A stretch of 64,000 nt of DNA from Voacanga thouarsii (taxonomy: Eukaryota; Streptophyta; Magnoliopsida; Gentianales; Apocynaceae). Below, piece by piece: positions 1 to 11,349 of this stretch. Location: assembly GCA_026120185.1 (NCBI GenBank), contig JANUWF010002425.1, positions 806,001-870,000 on the forward strand, written 5' to 3'. A program made the position numbers and the translations under genes. The number at the start of each line of letters is the position of its first letter. Positions within the stretch are counted from its first letter, which is position 1. A model generated the notes under the pieces. That model searched no databases. It was not told where the DNA came from and saw only the letters and a list, made by a program, of their open reading frames with translations.

Positions 1-490
1 GAAGTAGCGGCTTATGGCCTTATTACGAAAGCATATGTGCTTCCCATGGTGATTTCATAGGTTTTGCGTGCTTTTGATGTTCGCATAGAGAATGAACTTA
101 TGGAGACCACTACTGTGCACAACGTCATCACTAAACAATTGCTAAATCATTGTGGATTTATGTATAATGCTACAATATCTACACGGTTAAAGCCAAGGGA
201 GGTTACTCAAAATCACATTTTTTTAGCTACAAGTTAAACACGCAGAAGAAATAACTCCACCACAAAGGCATTTGGGGAGACCTTTGAGTGTCAGTGATAA
301 CATTCTAGCCAACATTCACACACATCTTTGGAGCAATTAAGAGAAGAAATGCTATAAGGATAAGACAAAAGGTATGATAGGATTGAGCATACCCAGCAAC
401 AAATTGGTGATATTTTGCTCAATCTAAAGTTCAATCAAGATATTCATATGAATTACTGGTGCTATTATTGGAATCAACATGGAGAACCAA
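1..490 (+). pseudogene. T1: 3' end of Athila/Tat-like downstream ORF, broken
   Basis: A stop-interrupted reading frame covers roughly 1-235. It includes LPMVIS, then VLRAFDV, then NVITKQLLNHCGF. This spacing resembles the C-terminal half of the plant transposon domain (PF20167 type) encoded downstream of pol in Athila/Tat-like retroelements; I infer that from memory of the family. A glutamine-rich stretch (HTQQQIGDILLNLKF, about 382-430) follows in another frame and looks like the coiled tail of such proteins. The element's 5' part lies outside the window. The matching first half of a related ORF is seen in element I at 59,755-60,060. Function of this ORF family is unknown to me. The frame is dead here. 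Confidence 0.4.
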
Positions 491-1841
491 GAGGCCTATT
501 TGGAGCTCTCGAGGCCTATTTGATGGCCTATTGGATGCTCTACTTCAAGGCGTTCTTAAGTTCTCTATTCAATTTTCTATTTTTCATTTATTTTTAGTGT
601 GTTTTTATTTTGTTTTCTTTTAATTATTTTTTGTGCTTTTACTTGGTGTGTTTATTTTTCTTTTTGTAGGTTTATTCACTCATCTCTTGATTACAATGAT
701 TGTTTCAAATTTTGAAGGATGCAATTCTTCTTTATTGGAGCTAATCTGCCTTGGGGACTATTATTCTCTTTTTCCTCTTTATCCCTTTAGGTCCATTGGA
801 TATGCTTTATTGTGATATTTTAGTCCATTGATGACAGTGTCTAATTTAAGTATAGAGAAAGAGTTCAATGCTTTCACCAAAAGCATCTTTTTGAAATTTT
901 GAGAATATTTCGGATAATTTTTTTTTAAGATAAGAATGTTTTTGTCATGAAATTAATTGAATGAGGCTATGATTTTCTTTGACCTTAGATATGATTTTAT
1001 CATTCAATTAATTGAATCAATTTTGAGTAAACTTGTACATTAAGTTGAATATTGCTAAGTCTTGGCTATGCTTTAGTATTTGAATGTTATTTTTTTCTTC
1101 TTCTTTAGATATGAATGATGTGATGAAGTATAAGAAGAGTTGTTGATTAATTCTTATTTCATAGTATTTAAATTTGTCTAACTTTGAATTGTGAATAAGG
1201 AATGTGAGAAGAAAAACGGTCCAGTAATACAAAGCACATGTCCTTCAGCAAAAAAGAACGTGTGAAAAAATTTTCAGTGAGTTGAAAAAAATTAAGTAAA
1301 AAAATGCTTATTTTATGAAAAACTTTTTGCAATTGTAGGGACTAATACGAAGAGAAGTAGCAAGTATTGTTAGGTGCACTCTCCCGAGACTATCAATTCC
1401 CTAAGGCAAAAAAAAAAAAAAAAAAAAAAGGAAACCAAAAGGGGGCTAATACAGTAAGTGAAGAAAAATCCATTCACTTGAGGCTAAATTTCCTAAATTT
1501 CTTGGAAAGGAAAAAGAGTTGGAGAATTTCCTTTCTTTGCTACTCAAGGTGGAGAAAAATTGTTCTATGAAGCAGGATTTGGTTATACAATTTGACTTAT
1601 ATGATTTGTGTTGTCTATGTTTTGACTTGAGAAGTGAACTAATTTTCTTATGCTAAGCATGAGTTTCTTTAACTTAACTTTGATAGCCATGGGATGTTTG
1701 ATTTAATACATGAGTTTGCAAAAGAATTGATTTGGTTGAATGAATGATGAGTTCATGTTTAAAGTTGGGCAAAAAATTGCGGCTTTATTATAGACAATTT
1801 GTGTTAAGAAAAAAAATGTTTTGTTGGCTTTGTCTTGAGTG
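491..1841 (+). other. T1 non-coding region between the last ORF and the 3' LTR
   Basis: This is AT-rich sequence without a credible gene. It contains T-rich stretches and a 22-base A run (1,408-1,429). By position it is the 3' untranslated part of element T1, because it ends in the hairpin and polypurine tract that precede the LTR at 1,881. The short ORFs across it have no recognisable content. Confidence 0.5.
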
Positions 1842-1880
1842 TTTGCTTGAGGACAAGCAAAGGCATACGTGTGGGGGTAT
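1842..1880 (+). promoter_or_regulatory. T1 hairpin plus polypurine tract
   Basis: TTTGCTTG (1,842-1,849) and CAAGCAAA (1,854-1,861) form a perfect 8-bp stem around an AGGA loop. A purine-rich tract, GTGTGGGGG, follows, and the LTR starts at 1,881. The tract is where plus-strand DNA synthesis would be primed. The same 20-base hairpin is present on the opposite strand in element G (51,787-51,806), at nearly the same distance from its LTR. Confidence 0.7.
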
Positions 1881-2086
1881 TGACATGTGCAAATTTTACA
1901 CATATTTAGGCGGTACTTATGATGTATTTATTCCTGATTTTCAGGTTAAATACCTTTGATTCTCCTGACTTTATTATGCTGTTGTGTAGATTGAAGATCA
2001 GAGCACATTTGTTATAAATTACACAAAATCTATGAAAAAAGGACAACAGAGATACGAAATAGAGCAAATGAATCCAAGCAGAGAAG

Positions 2087-3820
2087 TGTTGGAATATATG
2101 CCCAAAATGTACTATGTATTTCTATATTTCGGAAACTAATAAAATTTTATTCATTAATGGTTGTTTGTCTACATATATTCGCACATTAAAGATCTAAGTG
2201 AGTCAATAAGTAATCTACGTGATTAGGTCATATTTTCACAGTAAGGTGTCGATTATGGGCTACTAACACATAAGTGAAAAATTATTCTTGATCGATTAAT
2301 GAAGTTGGACACTTTATTAAGGTTTAGATCATTACACTATGGTTTTGAAATAGGGAATGATTTATTTTTAACTAGTGAGTAGTCCACTCACACCAATAGT
2401 GTAAGCGTATTTGGAATACGTAGAACTGGACCACGTGATAATAATCTTTATCAAAGTATTAAAATAAATAAAGATTAGCTTATCACAGCTACTGCGTAAA
2501 TGAGTGCCCTAGGACTTGGGTGTAAGTTGGTGGTCTGATGAAACTGGACTTGTACACTTTGATGTATGTTGGATGAGGTCTTATCACAAGGCCAATAACT
2601 TTGTATGTTGGGTGTATGACTCTAGTTAATTAAGACTGACTTATACAATAGAGTTTTTATACTTCATTACGTGAAGAAATCACCCCATTGTGATTGTCTG
2701 GGATAATTTAATAATCTAGAGCCCTGGGAAACATAACTAGATATGTACACTTTTTGGGTAGCTCCATGTAATAAGTGGATAGTATTGGAAGTTGTGGATT
2801 CTCAGACGAGCTATCAAAGGATGATAGATGTCATTAAGAAAGATGTTAGTATTATTAGCTTATCGTGGAGGGCTATTTTCGTCATTACACATGTAAGTTA
2901 GAGACACTGTGCTTGTAATATTTTTTTCGGGGTTAATATTTCCATATGGTGATAAATGAAATATTTAAAATGATTAAAATACCGTTATTTGTTAGTAAGG
3001 GTATTTTGGTCATTTTAGTAGTTAAGAATAATATGTCTTTTGGTTAGAAAAGTAGCTCAAATAACCTTAGTAAATTATTTGCTATATGGGCTTATTGGGC
3101 AAATTTATTATTGGAAGAATAATTATAGGAATCCAATTAATTATTTATTTGGGCTATAATAATTAATTGAGCTAATTTAATTTATTAGTTCGTTAATTAA
3201 TTATCATGGATAATTTTATATTAGGCCCCAAGTAGCTTAATTAATTAATAAAAGAACTAATTTACTTAATTAGTTTATGAATTAATTATATTAGATAATT
3301 TTTCATTAGGCCCAAGTGGATTAATTAATAAATAAGAGAGCTATTTAATTAGTCATTGAACTAATTAATATTACATGGCCCATCAGGGTTTTGATGAAGC
3401 CGCCATGTGCAAAATATATATATATATATATATATAGAAACGAAAAGAAGAAAAAGGAAATGCGGTTTTGTTTTTGAAAAGAAAAAAAAAGGAAAACTAA
3501 TTTTATTTAATACGCATCTTTTGTGCCATGGAGGAGGTTGACCGAATTTCAAATTGAAAAAGTAGCTTTCGGTAGTTTTCCTTAGAAAAATAGAAGCCAA
3601 CGTTTCCTTTAGTTTCTCTTTTGTTTTCTTAACCATTTTTAGCTCTTCCATTTTGTTCCAATTTTTCTTCACCCTAATTCTACTTTCACCGATAGAGGTT
3701 CATAGTGGTTAGATAATACTCTGGAAGGTCAAGAGCTAGCAAATGTGGTAAGCATTTGATACGAATGAGCCAAAGGTTAGCTGGTATTACCGAGAAACAT
3801 GTAGATATTCTTATTCAACA
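2087..3820 (+). mobile_element. Copia-like solo LTR inside the T1 LTR
   Basis: The segment begins TGTTGGAATATATGCCC and ends TTATTCAACA, giving TGTTG/CAACA inverted ends. It is 1.73 kb long with no coding capacity. It is clearly related to 19,632-21,301: both share, in the same order, TTCACAGTAAGGT, AGTGAGTAGTCCA and a GCGTATTT-GAATACGTAGAAC block. The flanks AGAAG (2,082-2,086) and AGCAT (3,821-3,825) match only partly, so the right boundary is approximate. It holds a TA microsatellite at 3,414-3,436. I call it Copia-like by the terminal TGTTGG and size; no coding region proves the class. Confidence 0.6.
3414..3436. repeat. (TA)n microsatellite
   Basis: An uninterrupted run of about 11 TA units lies within the Copia-like LTR. 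Confidence 0.95.
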
Positions 3821-4320
3821 AGCATCGCCGCTGTGCAGGCTTGTGAACCAGTGACTGGCACAATGAAAGAACAAAGAAAGAATTTCAGCAAAGAGAAGCC
3901 ACGGGTGGCTTGCATAGAAGCCATGGTCAAATCAAAGAAGGATTGTAAGACAAGCCATGGCCAGATTGCACCGAAGTTCCAATTGGCTTCGACAAAAAGA
4001 AAGACTCAGCTCGGGCATCATTGGCTTCCATTAAAAGAAAAGTAAAGTGGCATGACTTCGCAGTTTCAGTTGCTCAAAAAAGAAAAAATGGCTCGATCAG
4101 CTTTAGGAAAACAAAAAAGAATTGTCTTTGGTGGCTTCACAACAACTTGGCTCAGACGAAGGGAAAGTCTTCAGCAGCTCAAAAAGAAAGAAAAGGCAAT
4201 GGTTCAGCGCGGCAATGGCTATTCCAATCAATTCAAGCCGGTGGACTGTACATAATTTTAGAAGCTCCTATTTGGAAATTACTTCTTTGTATTTTAGAAC
4301 TTTTACGAAGTTTTTGTGCC

Positions 4321-4328
4321 TATAAATA
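4321..4328 (+). promoter_or_regulatory. TATA box of the T1 LTR
   Basis: TATAAATA occurs in the context GCCTATAAATAATTCC. Equivalent CTATAAATA boxes are found in the other Asp-primed LTRs (15,626, 34,745, 51,316 and 55,076 on the minus strand). The position marks the probable U3/R transition of this LTR. Confidence 0.5.
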
Positions 4329-5547
4329 ATTCCCATTAATGTGAGAAAAAGGGGGTGCACAATATAGAAGGTTAGAAAAATATTAAGAGTGCACCATGTG
4401 GTATTTCCTTGGAGATTATGTTAAAGGAAACGATCGTTGTTGAGAAGGGAGTTTATTGAAGCTTGAAGGAATTAACTTGTCTATGAGTATTTTTCTAACT
4501 TTTCTTGTACTTTTCCTTTAACAATGTGTTCTTAATTATTTTATTGTATTTTTGAGAAATTTAATTCAAGAATATGGTGTATGTTTATGCTATCTTTCAT
4601 GATTAATTTCATGACATGTTTCTATTATTTGGCTACTTGAGCATATCATCTGGTTAGATAGATTGGTTCTTTTCTAATTAACTCGTTAGAGAGGTTAGAA
4701 GAGCGGTACCAACTAATTGATTCAATACTAGTGATCTCTTAATTAACTCAAGAGAGAAGATAAGGGTGAAGACTAAGTAACTGAAGAGAGATTTATTTTA
4801 CCTAGAGATAGTGTAGTTGATTTATTCCATGCTAGAAAAAGATGTTATTGTCACCAAGAGATAAGGGCTTTTATTTTCTTTTCTTTGTTAATTTAATAAT
4901 ATTACCTAGAGATACAGATATATTTTTTTTTTTGATAAATTTTTGGTATAATGTGTTTAATGAATCTCTGTGTGAAATTAGTGAGAAAGAGATATCCATT
5001 GATTTTACCTTAGATAGGAAGTTCGTAACTCGAAAGAAAGTGAGTTTCATTATTATTATTATCCTTGGTACAAGAATTGATATTGAATTGAGCATAAATT
5101 TTGCATAACATCTTACCATATCTTGAAGTCTTTCTATCAAAAATACATTCTTTCATTCCTTCTCCTATTCCATGATGTTCCTTGAAATTATTTGTCTTAT
5201 ATTAATTATTCCTATGTGACATTAATTGGTTAAGAAATAGAGTGAGAGTTAGTAATGGTGGTCCCTCCTAATGAAGGGTATGCTTGCTCAAATGTATAAT
5301 TTGGGGTAATCGTTTTAGTTAAAATTAGATTCGGAATGGATTAAAAAACAAAAGATTTTATTTACCCAAATCTGATGCATCAGGAGTTAAAGCATAGATT
5401 AAGTATATCTCCAGTTTTGGTCATGTTTGCAGTGGCTAAACCTTATGAAGTATGGATGGATGCCTCAAAGGAAGGATTGGGTGGAGTATTAGTATAGGAA
5501 AAGAGAGTGATAAAGGAAACTAAAATCCTCATGAAATGAATTACCCT

Positions 5548-7281
5548 TATTAGTGTTGTGCTCTAGAGGCAATCACTTGTACATTGTATATGACACATTT
5601 TATTTTAATAAAAGGCATTATTTATCTTACAATTTTCTTTGTTTACTTTTAAGTAATATAACTGTTCAATAAAGTCCCTAGGACAGCACTGTGTTAAGAA
5701 AATCATGATAGAGATCATGATATAAGATTCCTACTACACTGTATAGTGTTAGTACTTAAATAATCCCTAATCGTAGTATTAATGAGACAGGACATCATTA
5801 ATGCGTTAAAACTAGCATGTGTTAGACTTCCTGATTTGATCAGGCAGTGGTTCTCATATCCGTGAGTATTGAGAAACACAAAGTTAACACATGGATGCTT
5901 GTTAATGGAATAAGTTCATTGGATAACCTAGCTTTGAGATAATCACATAGATAACTATTTAGTGTCAGTGATATAATCTCAATATAGCAAACGTGCAAGT
6001 ATCCTTAGACTTGAGATATCTAAGGTACTTTGTTTGCTGAGCATTATACTTTGATTTCAATCTCTGGAGCTCGATCGAGTGCCGCCTATAGGATGAATAT
6101 TGGATACATTGTGATGTAAATGAAAATAGTTGAGAGGGTCAATAAAGGACTCACCACTCCTAATAGTAGGGGCGAATATCTCATGGCCACTTGTAGGAAT
6201 TACTACTCGAGAAGTCCTTGGGCAAGACAATTGTGTACTGAAAATAGTTCTAATTGATACACATCTAGAGTAGTGGGTTCCTGGTACAAGTACTATCGTA
6301 TTCGGGCCAGAATTAATTCTGGAGGGAGTTGGCACTAATTCCGTACTCCAAATCGAATGAGATATTGTATGGTGAAATGAGTTAATTGGACTGAAATTTG
6401 TTATTGAAGGGTTCATGTCAAGCCACTTAACTTCCTAGACTCTTGGGTGGTCATGATGTGTTGCTAGATACCGCTCATGATCTGGGAATATAGATTTAAT
6501 AATTGATGAATTAATAAACTAATTCTGATTAGAATTAATATGATTAATTCTAATTAATTATGGATTATTAATCTCAAAGATATTTAGATTAATTCATATT
6601 CTCTACCAATTGACTGGAAAACCTAATAGGTCACACAAAATAGAGGATTATATACTCAAGATGTTATTGGATAACATAGTATGGTTAATTGAGAGAAAGT
6701 GAAGTTGTTGGGGATAAATTATAATTAGTTATAATTTGTGATCCAAATTGTAATTGTGAAAATATGATGTTTCCAATTACAATTAGAGAATTCTAACTAT
6801 TTTAGAATTCTGGGATGGAGGATTTTTCAGCAAATATTTTCCTGTAACATATAGAAGGGACACGAAACCCTAGCTGACATACAACATACGAAATCTCAAA
6901 CCCTAGACACACAACCAACGTTCTTCTCTCTCTTTCTCGTTTTGCTGAAAATGTGAAACAACCCTAGCCGCCATTTTTTCTGCTAGCACAGGAAATTTTG
7001 GTGCTTGAGTATTCCTCTGTATAGATTACTATTAGAAATAATCACACACTGTGATTATAGTGGTTAGACGTTCAACTCTCGTGAAGTTGGATCAATAGGA
7101 TTGCTGGATCGCGCCTCGACTTGAAGAAGAAATCTTTGTTCTTCGGACGATCAAACAAAGGCAAAAATTGTTACCTTTATTATCTTTATGTCTTATTTTT
7201 ACACATAAGCGGGTCCTGGGATGGTATCTCATTTTATTCTTCCGCTGCGCCGTATACGATACGAGCCTGAGATACCCAACA
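5548..7281 (-). mobile_element. Copia-like solo LTR C1 in the Gy1 RNase H gene
   Basis: On the minus strand the LTR starts TGTTGGGTATCTC (from 7,281) and ends ...CACAACACTAATA (5,548). A perfect 5-bp target duplication, ACCCT, lies at 5,543-5,547 and 7,282-7,286. Excising it restores the RNase H frame. It is 1.73 kb with no coding capacity. It is homologous to C2 (7,429-9,289) in inverted orientation and to the fragment at 55,619-56,213. The 119-codon ORF at 6,057-6,416 has no protein-family content. Confidence 0.8.
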
Positions 7282-7428
7282 ACCCTAACTATAACAGAAA
7301 ATTTGCAGTTATTGTATTTGCATTTAAGAATTAGAAACAATATTTATATAGTGCAACATATGACATTTTCATTGATCATAAGAGTTTGAACTATGTCTTC
7401 ACTCAAAAAGAATTGGATATGCATCAAG

Positions 7429-9289
7429 TGTTGGATTTCGATCATGCAAACCAGTTGCATGCAGCAGAAATATAAAATGAAATCCACACAAATGATTACT
7501 CGTATGTAATTAAACGGATCATGAGAAGGGGAAAAAAATAATTACCCCAAAAAAGTAGCTTTTAAAACTTTTCCTTTCACGTGAATCCCTTTCAAAAGTC
7601 GATCCTATCGAGTTACTAAATTCCAAGGATAGCAATTTCTCTAATATTGATCTACATGAAGAACGTAATAAAAAACCACCAAAATCTATGCTAGTAGAAT
7701 ATTACTTGGTAGCTTTTTTTATTAGTGTAATTTAGGAAGAAATTGTTTTCTTTTTTATTCTTTGAAAAGGAAAAAAAACTCTCTATGTGTTCTTTTTTTT
7801 TTTTTTTACTTCCTTACGGCGGCCTGCCCTTTTATTTTTACAATCCACAGAGAATAAAATTCTCTATTTATGAATAGGAAACTAATTTCCTTTTTTCACA
7901 AAACAACCGCCACAAGAAGAGGAAAAAAGAACACGTACAGTTTCTTAATTCCTTTTAGAAAATAAATAATTTTTGTTTCTCTTTTCAATTAAGGGCTTAG
8001 GAATTTCAAAAATTGCAATTAGGCCCTATGAATTATAACAAGTTTATAATTCACCTGTAGGGATTTAATAATCGCAATTCAACCCTAAATAATTATAACA
8101 CTTTATAATTATCCCATAATAATTACTTCTTCTCACGAATTAACCATATAATATTATCAAATAATATTTTGAGTACCAATTCCTCTATAGTGTGTGACCT
8201 ATTTGGTTTTCTAGTTATTTGGTAGCTAATATGAATTAATTCTATCATAATAAAATTAATAATATTTTTAATAATTAGAATTAATTTATTAATTCTAATT
8301 AGAATTAAATTTATTAATTTTATAATTAATAAATTCATATTTTGCAGATCATGAGCGGTATCTAGCAATACATCATGACCACCCAAAAATTTAAAAAGTC
8401 AAGTGGTTTGACACGAACCTTTCAATAGCGAAACATCAGTGTAATAAACTCTTTTTATCATACAATATCTCATTCGGTTTAGAGTATAGAATTAGTGCTA
8501 ACTCCCTCCAAAATATTAATTAATTCCGGCCCAAATATTTTAGTACTTGTTATCGGAATCCATTACTCATCATGTATATCGATTGGAACTATTTCCAACA
8601 CATAGTTGTCTTGGCCAACGACTTCTTGAGTAATGTTTTCTACAAGTAGCCATGAGATATTCGCTCCTAATATTAGGAGTGGTGAATCCATTATTGACCC
8701 TCTCAATTACTTTCCTTTACTTCACGTTGTACCCAATGTCCATCCCATAGGCAGCCTTGTAAGAACTCTAGATAGTGGAATTAAAGTACAATTCTTAGAA
8801 AATAAAGCACCTTAGAGTTCTCAAGTCTAAGGATACTTGCATATTTACTATAATGAGATTCTATCACTGGCATTAAATAGTTATCCATGTGATTATCTCA
8901 TAATTAGGTCGTCCAATGTACTTGTTCAAATAGCAAGCATCCACGTGTTAACTTTGAGTATTACAATACTCACGACTATGAGAACCACCACTTGATCAAA
9001 TAAAGAAGTCTAACACGTGCTAATATTAATGTATTTGTGATGTCCTATCTCATTAATACTATGACTAGGGATAATTTAAGAACAAACACATTCTAGTATA
9101 GTAGAAACCTCACATCACGATCTCTATCATAATTTCCTTAACACAGTGTTGTAGTTAGGACATTATCTAATCTTTTTTATATACACGAACATATGGAATA
9201 AATAAACTGAAAGATAAAGAATACCTTTTATTGATTTAATATGTAAAATATATTATATAAATGATTTCTTCTAAGGCACAATACTAACA
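7429..9289 (+). mobile_element. Copia-like solo LTR C2 in the Gy1 RNase H gene
   Basis: The LTR starts TGTTGGATTTCG and ends GGCACAATACTAACA. It is 1.86 kb. The flanks TCAAG (7,424-7,428) and TTAAT (9,290-9,294) are a decayed 5-bp duplication. Removing the LTR and the second flank joins the Gy1 frame exactly. It matches C1 along its length on the opposite strand: for example the block around 8,950-9,060 is the reverse complement of 5,750-5,900. No coding capacity is seen. Confidence 0.75.
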
Positions 9290-10682
9290 TTAATGAAGAT
9301 GTATGGAATTCTTGAAAGAATTTTGATGCCCCATTAAATACTATCTAGACATTGAAAATGTAGTAGCTGATTCACTAAGTAGAAAAGTGCAAATATCAGC
9401 TCATTGAATAGCGCAATCCATAGAGTTAGAAGTATTTGTGATTAAAGGACTAACCATGTTATTATAATGATTGAAGGAAGCACAAAAGAACGATGAGAAA
9501 TTGTAAAAGATCAGAATGAAGAATAAAGGAAAAGTAGATAGTGATTCCCAAGTGGATTAAGTAGGGATTCCCCAATTTCAAGGATGAAATTTTTATTAAA
9601 AGGGGAGACTATAATACCATTCCCATAGTAATTAGTGGAAATAAGCATTAATTCAGGAAAAGTATAAACATATATACATATATGGTTGTTTTCTAAAACA
9701 ACAGAAGAAAAGTCCATTAGGTTAGGCACATTAAAAAGGGTGGGAGAGAAGTTATTTCATGAAAAGCCTAATAAGCCCATTATACTAGTAATATGTGGTC
9801 TGCCATTTTATTAAGGCTTAGTGGGCCATTTCATTTAGGTTTGGTGGGTCGTATTAAAGCTTTGGATATTTAGGCCCATGATGAAAGTCCATTTGGTTTT
9901 GTATGATTAGATGATGTTTTTAGGACTACTTCATTCTGCCATGTTCTTCTACCTTCCCACGGATTTCCTAAACTTTTGTGATCTTCTCTTAGGTTCCAAG
10001 ACATTCTGGAGTGCTAAGTTATCTTCCATTTAATTATGAGAATCTCTAGAATTACCAAGTCATGGAGGAATAAACTTCTAAGATGTTCTAGAATTGCCAA
10101 GTCATGAGAGGAACGATACAGAATGAAGAAAAAAAAAAGAGAACAAGGAACCTTGTAGAGAGAATGGAGGAAAACTGAGAGGGAAATGAAAGAAAAAGGA
10201 AAGGAAAGAAAGAAGAAACTAGAGGAGAAGAGAATGAAAAAGAAACAAGAAAAAGTGAGAAAGGAAAACAAAAACAAAAACAGGAGAAATGAGAGAAAGA
10301 AAACCGAGAGGAGAAGAAAAAAAGAGGCGAAGAAGAAAACCATCTTTGCAAGCTTGATTTGCTCTCTTGTGTAGGTAAGGTTTCTCTTCTTGGAGCTAAA
10401 GTTGATTTATACTTAATGGAGATTTGTTATGTTTTGGATTTCATACTTGAATACCATGAATTCTTGGAAAACTTGAAATAAATTTGTTGTTGATATAGAG
10501 GATGTTGGCCGATTGATTAAGGGAGAAAATTTGTGATGTTTACAGCTTGCACAACATAATTTAGAGTATTTAAATGTTGGAAATTAGCTAAAGAAGGGCA
10601 GTCGGGAATTTATAGGAAAAATATTATAAAGATATGTATTGTGAAATGAATAAAGTACATGACTGGTTGGCAACTTGTGAAT

Positions 10683-10876
10683 TGGTGTGTTTTTTAGTGT
10701 AGAAAATATTACCAACAAATGACGCAATTAATCAAGCTTTAATTAAAATGCCAACCACTAAAACCATACATACGGGCAAGTATGCCTATCGTATAGTGCA
10801 GAGACTAGCAAGTATCGGATCTACGAGAAATTAGGCTCCCTCCTTACTTTTTCCAAATCTTTATTGTTTAGCCAAT
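10683..10876 (-). mobile_element. E 3' LTR, distal fragment
   Basis: This stretch aligns base for base with 33,702-33,893, the terminal part of E's 5' LTR: both carry TTTTTTAGTGTAGAAAATATTACC and AGCAAGTATCG (shown in part). The outer edge abuts Gy1's LTR. Alignment stops at about 10,876, where gag-like sequence of element K begins. The matching stretch 33,894-34,750 of the LTR is absent, so this is a deletion breakpoint. Confidence 0.7.
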
Positions 10877-11349
10877 TGGTGTGTTGTTTCCCAAAGGCCT
10901 CAACTTGTTCCCCCTCATACCACTCATCAACTCCCTTAAATTCTCTTTCTAGCCCCTTTATATTATTCCCTCCATTCCTTCCTTGGACTCTACCTCGTCC
11001 TCCTCTCAAGCCATGTCTTCCTCCTCTCATAGGAGCTTGTTGGAAACCCCCCAATAGAGTTTTCATCCCATTCTTCCCTTTGTTGGGCATGTAACAGAGG
11101 AGTATGGGCATCACTATCCCTCATCCTTGGACTAGGTACTTCAAATTGCTCTTGGCCTCTCTTTTGTGCAGCGGTAGAAGATTGTCCAAGATGATCTATC
11201 AACTCCCATGTCATGTTTTGAAATTCGCTTTGCATAGTCCTCATCATAGCTTGCAAGTCCTCACGCAAACCCCTAGCATCAATTTGTTCTTCTTGAGGTC
11301 TACTAGGTCCACTTAGATTAGGCCTAGAGATCTCTTGTTCATGGGCCAT
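10877..11349 (-). pseudogene. K: N-terminal Gag fragment of a gypsy element
   Basis: A minus-strand frame starts at ATG 11,349 and encodes MAHEQEISRPNLSG, a Gln-rich helical stretch (RTMQSEFQNM), then after a frameshift near 11,000-11,100 a basic RGG-type segment (GLRGGRGRVQGRNGG, about 11,010). Initiation-proximal RGG segments of this kind precede the capsid domain in many plant gypsy Gag proteins; this is my recollection of the family. Capsid, protease and polymerase are absent because the frame runs into the E LTR fragment at about 10,876. The upstream initiator-Met PBS and LTR support the assignment. Confidence 0.55.

Larger units (their letters stand above)
1881..5382 (+). mobile_element. 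T1 3' LTR (Athila/Tat-like), interrupted
   Basis: The LTR starts TGACATGTGC just after the polypurine tract and ends ...GATGCATCA at 5,382. It contains a Copia-like LTR at 2,087-3,820, leaving about 1.77 kb of its own sequence. Its last part shares landmarks with the other Asp-primed LTRs: a stretch ending in GCTTGCTCAAATGTATAATTTGGGG, related to the ends of A, E, G and I (spelled here only in part). A degenerate lysine-codon-rich repeat lies at about 3,890-4,230. The right flank at 5,383 is in-frame gypsy pol sequence, so T1 inserted into Gy1's pol gene. The left copy of the target duplication is outside the window. Confidence 0.7.
5383..9609 (+). pseudogene. Gy1: RNase H gene of an old Ty3/gypsy element, split by insertions
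   Basis: Three exon-like pieces of one reading frame are separated by inserted LTRs. Piece 1 (5,383-5,547) has [16 protein letters not shown], the first catalytic Asp region of RNase H. Piece 2 (7,287-7,428) has DIFIDHKSLNYVFTQKELD. Piece 3 (9,295-about 9,545) has MEFLKEF and VVADSLSRK, the last catalytic Asp region. Removing each LTR plus one duplicated target copy rejoins the frame. T1 sits at the left edge, so the reverse transcriptase part lies outside the window. After piece 3 the sequence jumps within about 30 bases to the purine tract AAAAGGGGAGAC (9,597-9,609), so the whole integrase is missing. In-frame stops show this is an old dead copy. The closest relative in the window is Gy2. 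Confidence 0.8.

Noticed and set aside
3833..4329. Overlapping Lys-rich ORFs
   Set aside because: They cover a degenerate A-rich repeat in T1's LTR and have no family content.
6057..6416. 119-codon minus-strand ORF, and a related 60-codon ORF at 8,633-8,815
   Set aside because: Both lie at equivalent places of the Copia-like LTRs C1 and C2, but the shared text reflects LTR homology and the frames are not jointly maintained.
5548..9289. Foldback DNA transposon or large MITE
   Set aside because: The inverted arms are separate LTRs with their own target duplications interrupting one coding frame.
10014..10374. ORFs of 109, 87 and 62 codons in three frames
   Set aside because: They arise from a purine-rich stretch of Gy1's LTR; all frames are open because stop codons are rare in such sequence on one strand, and the residues are low complexity.
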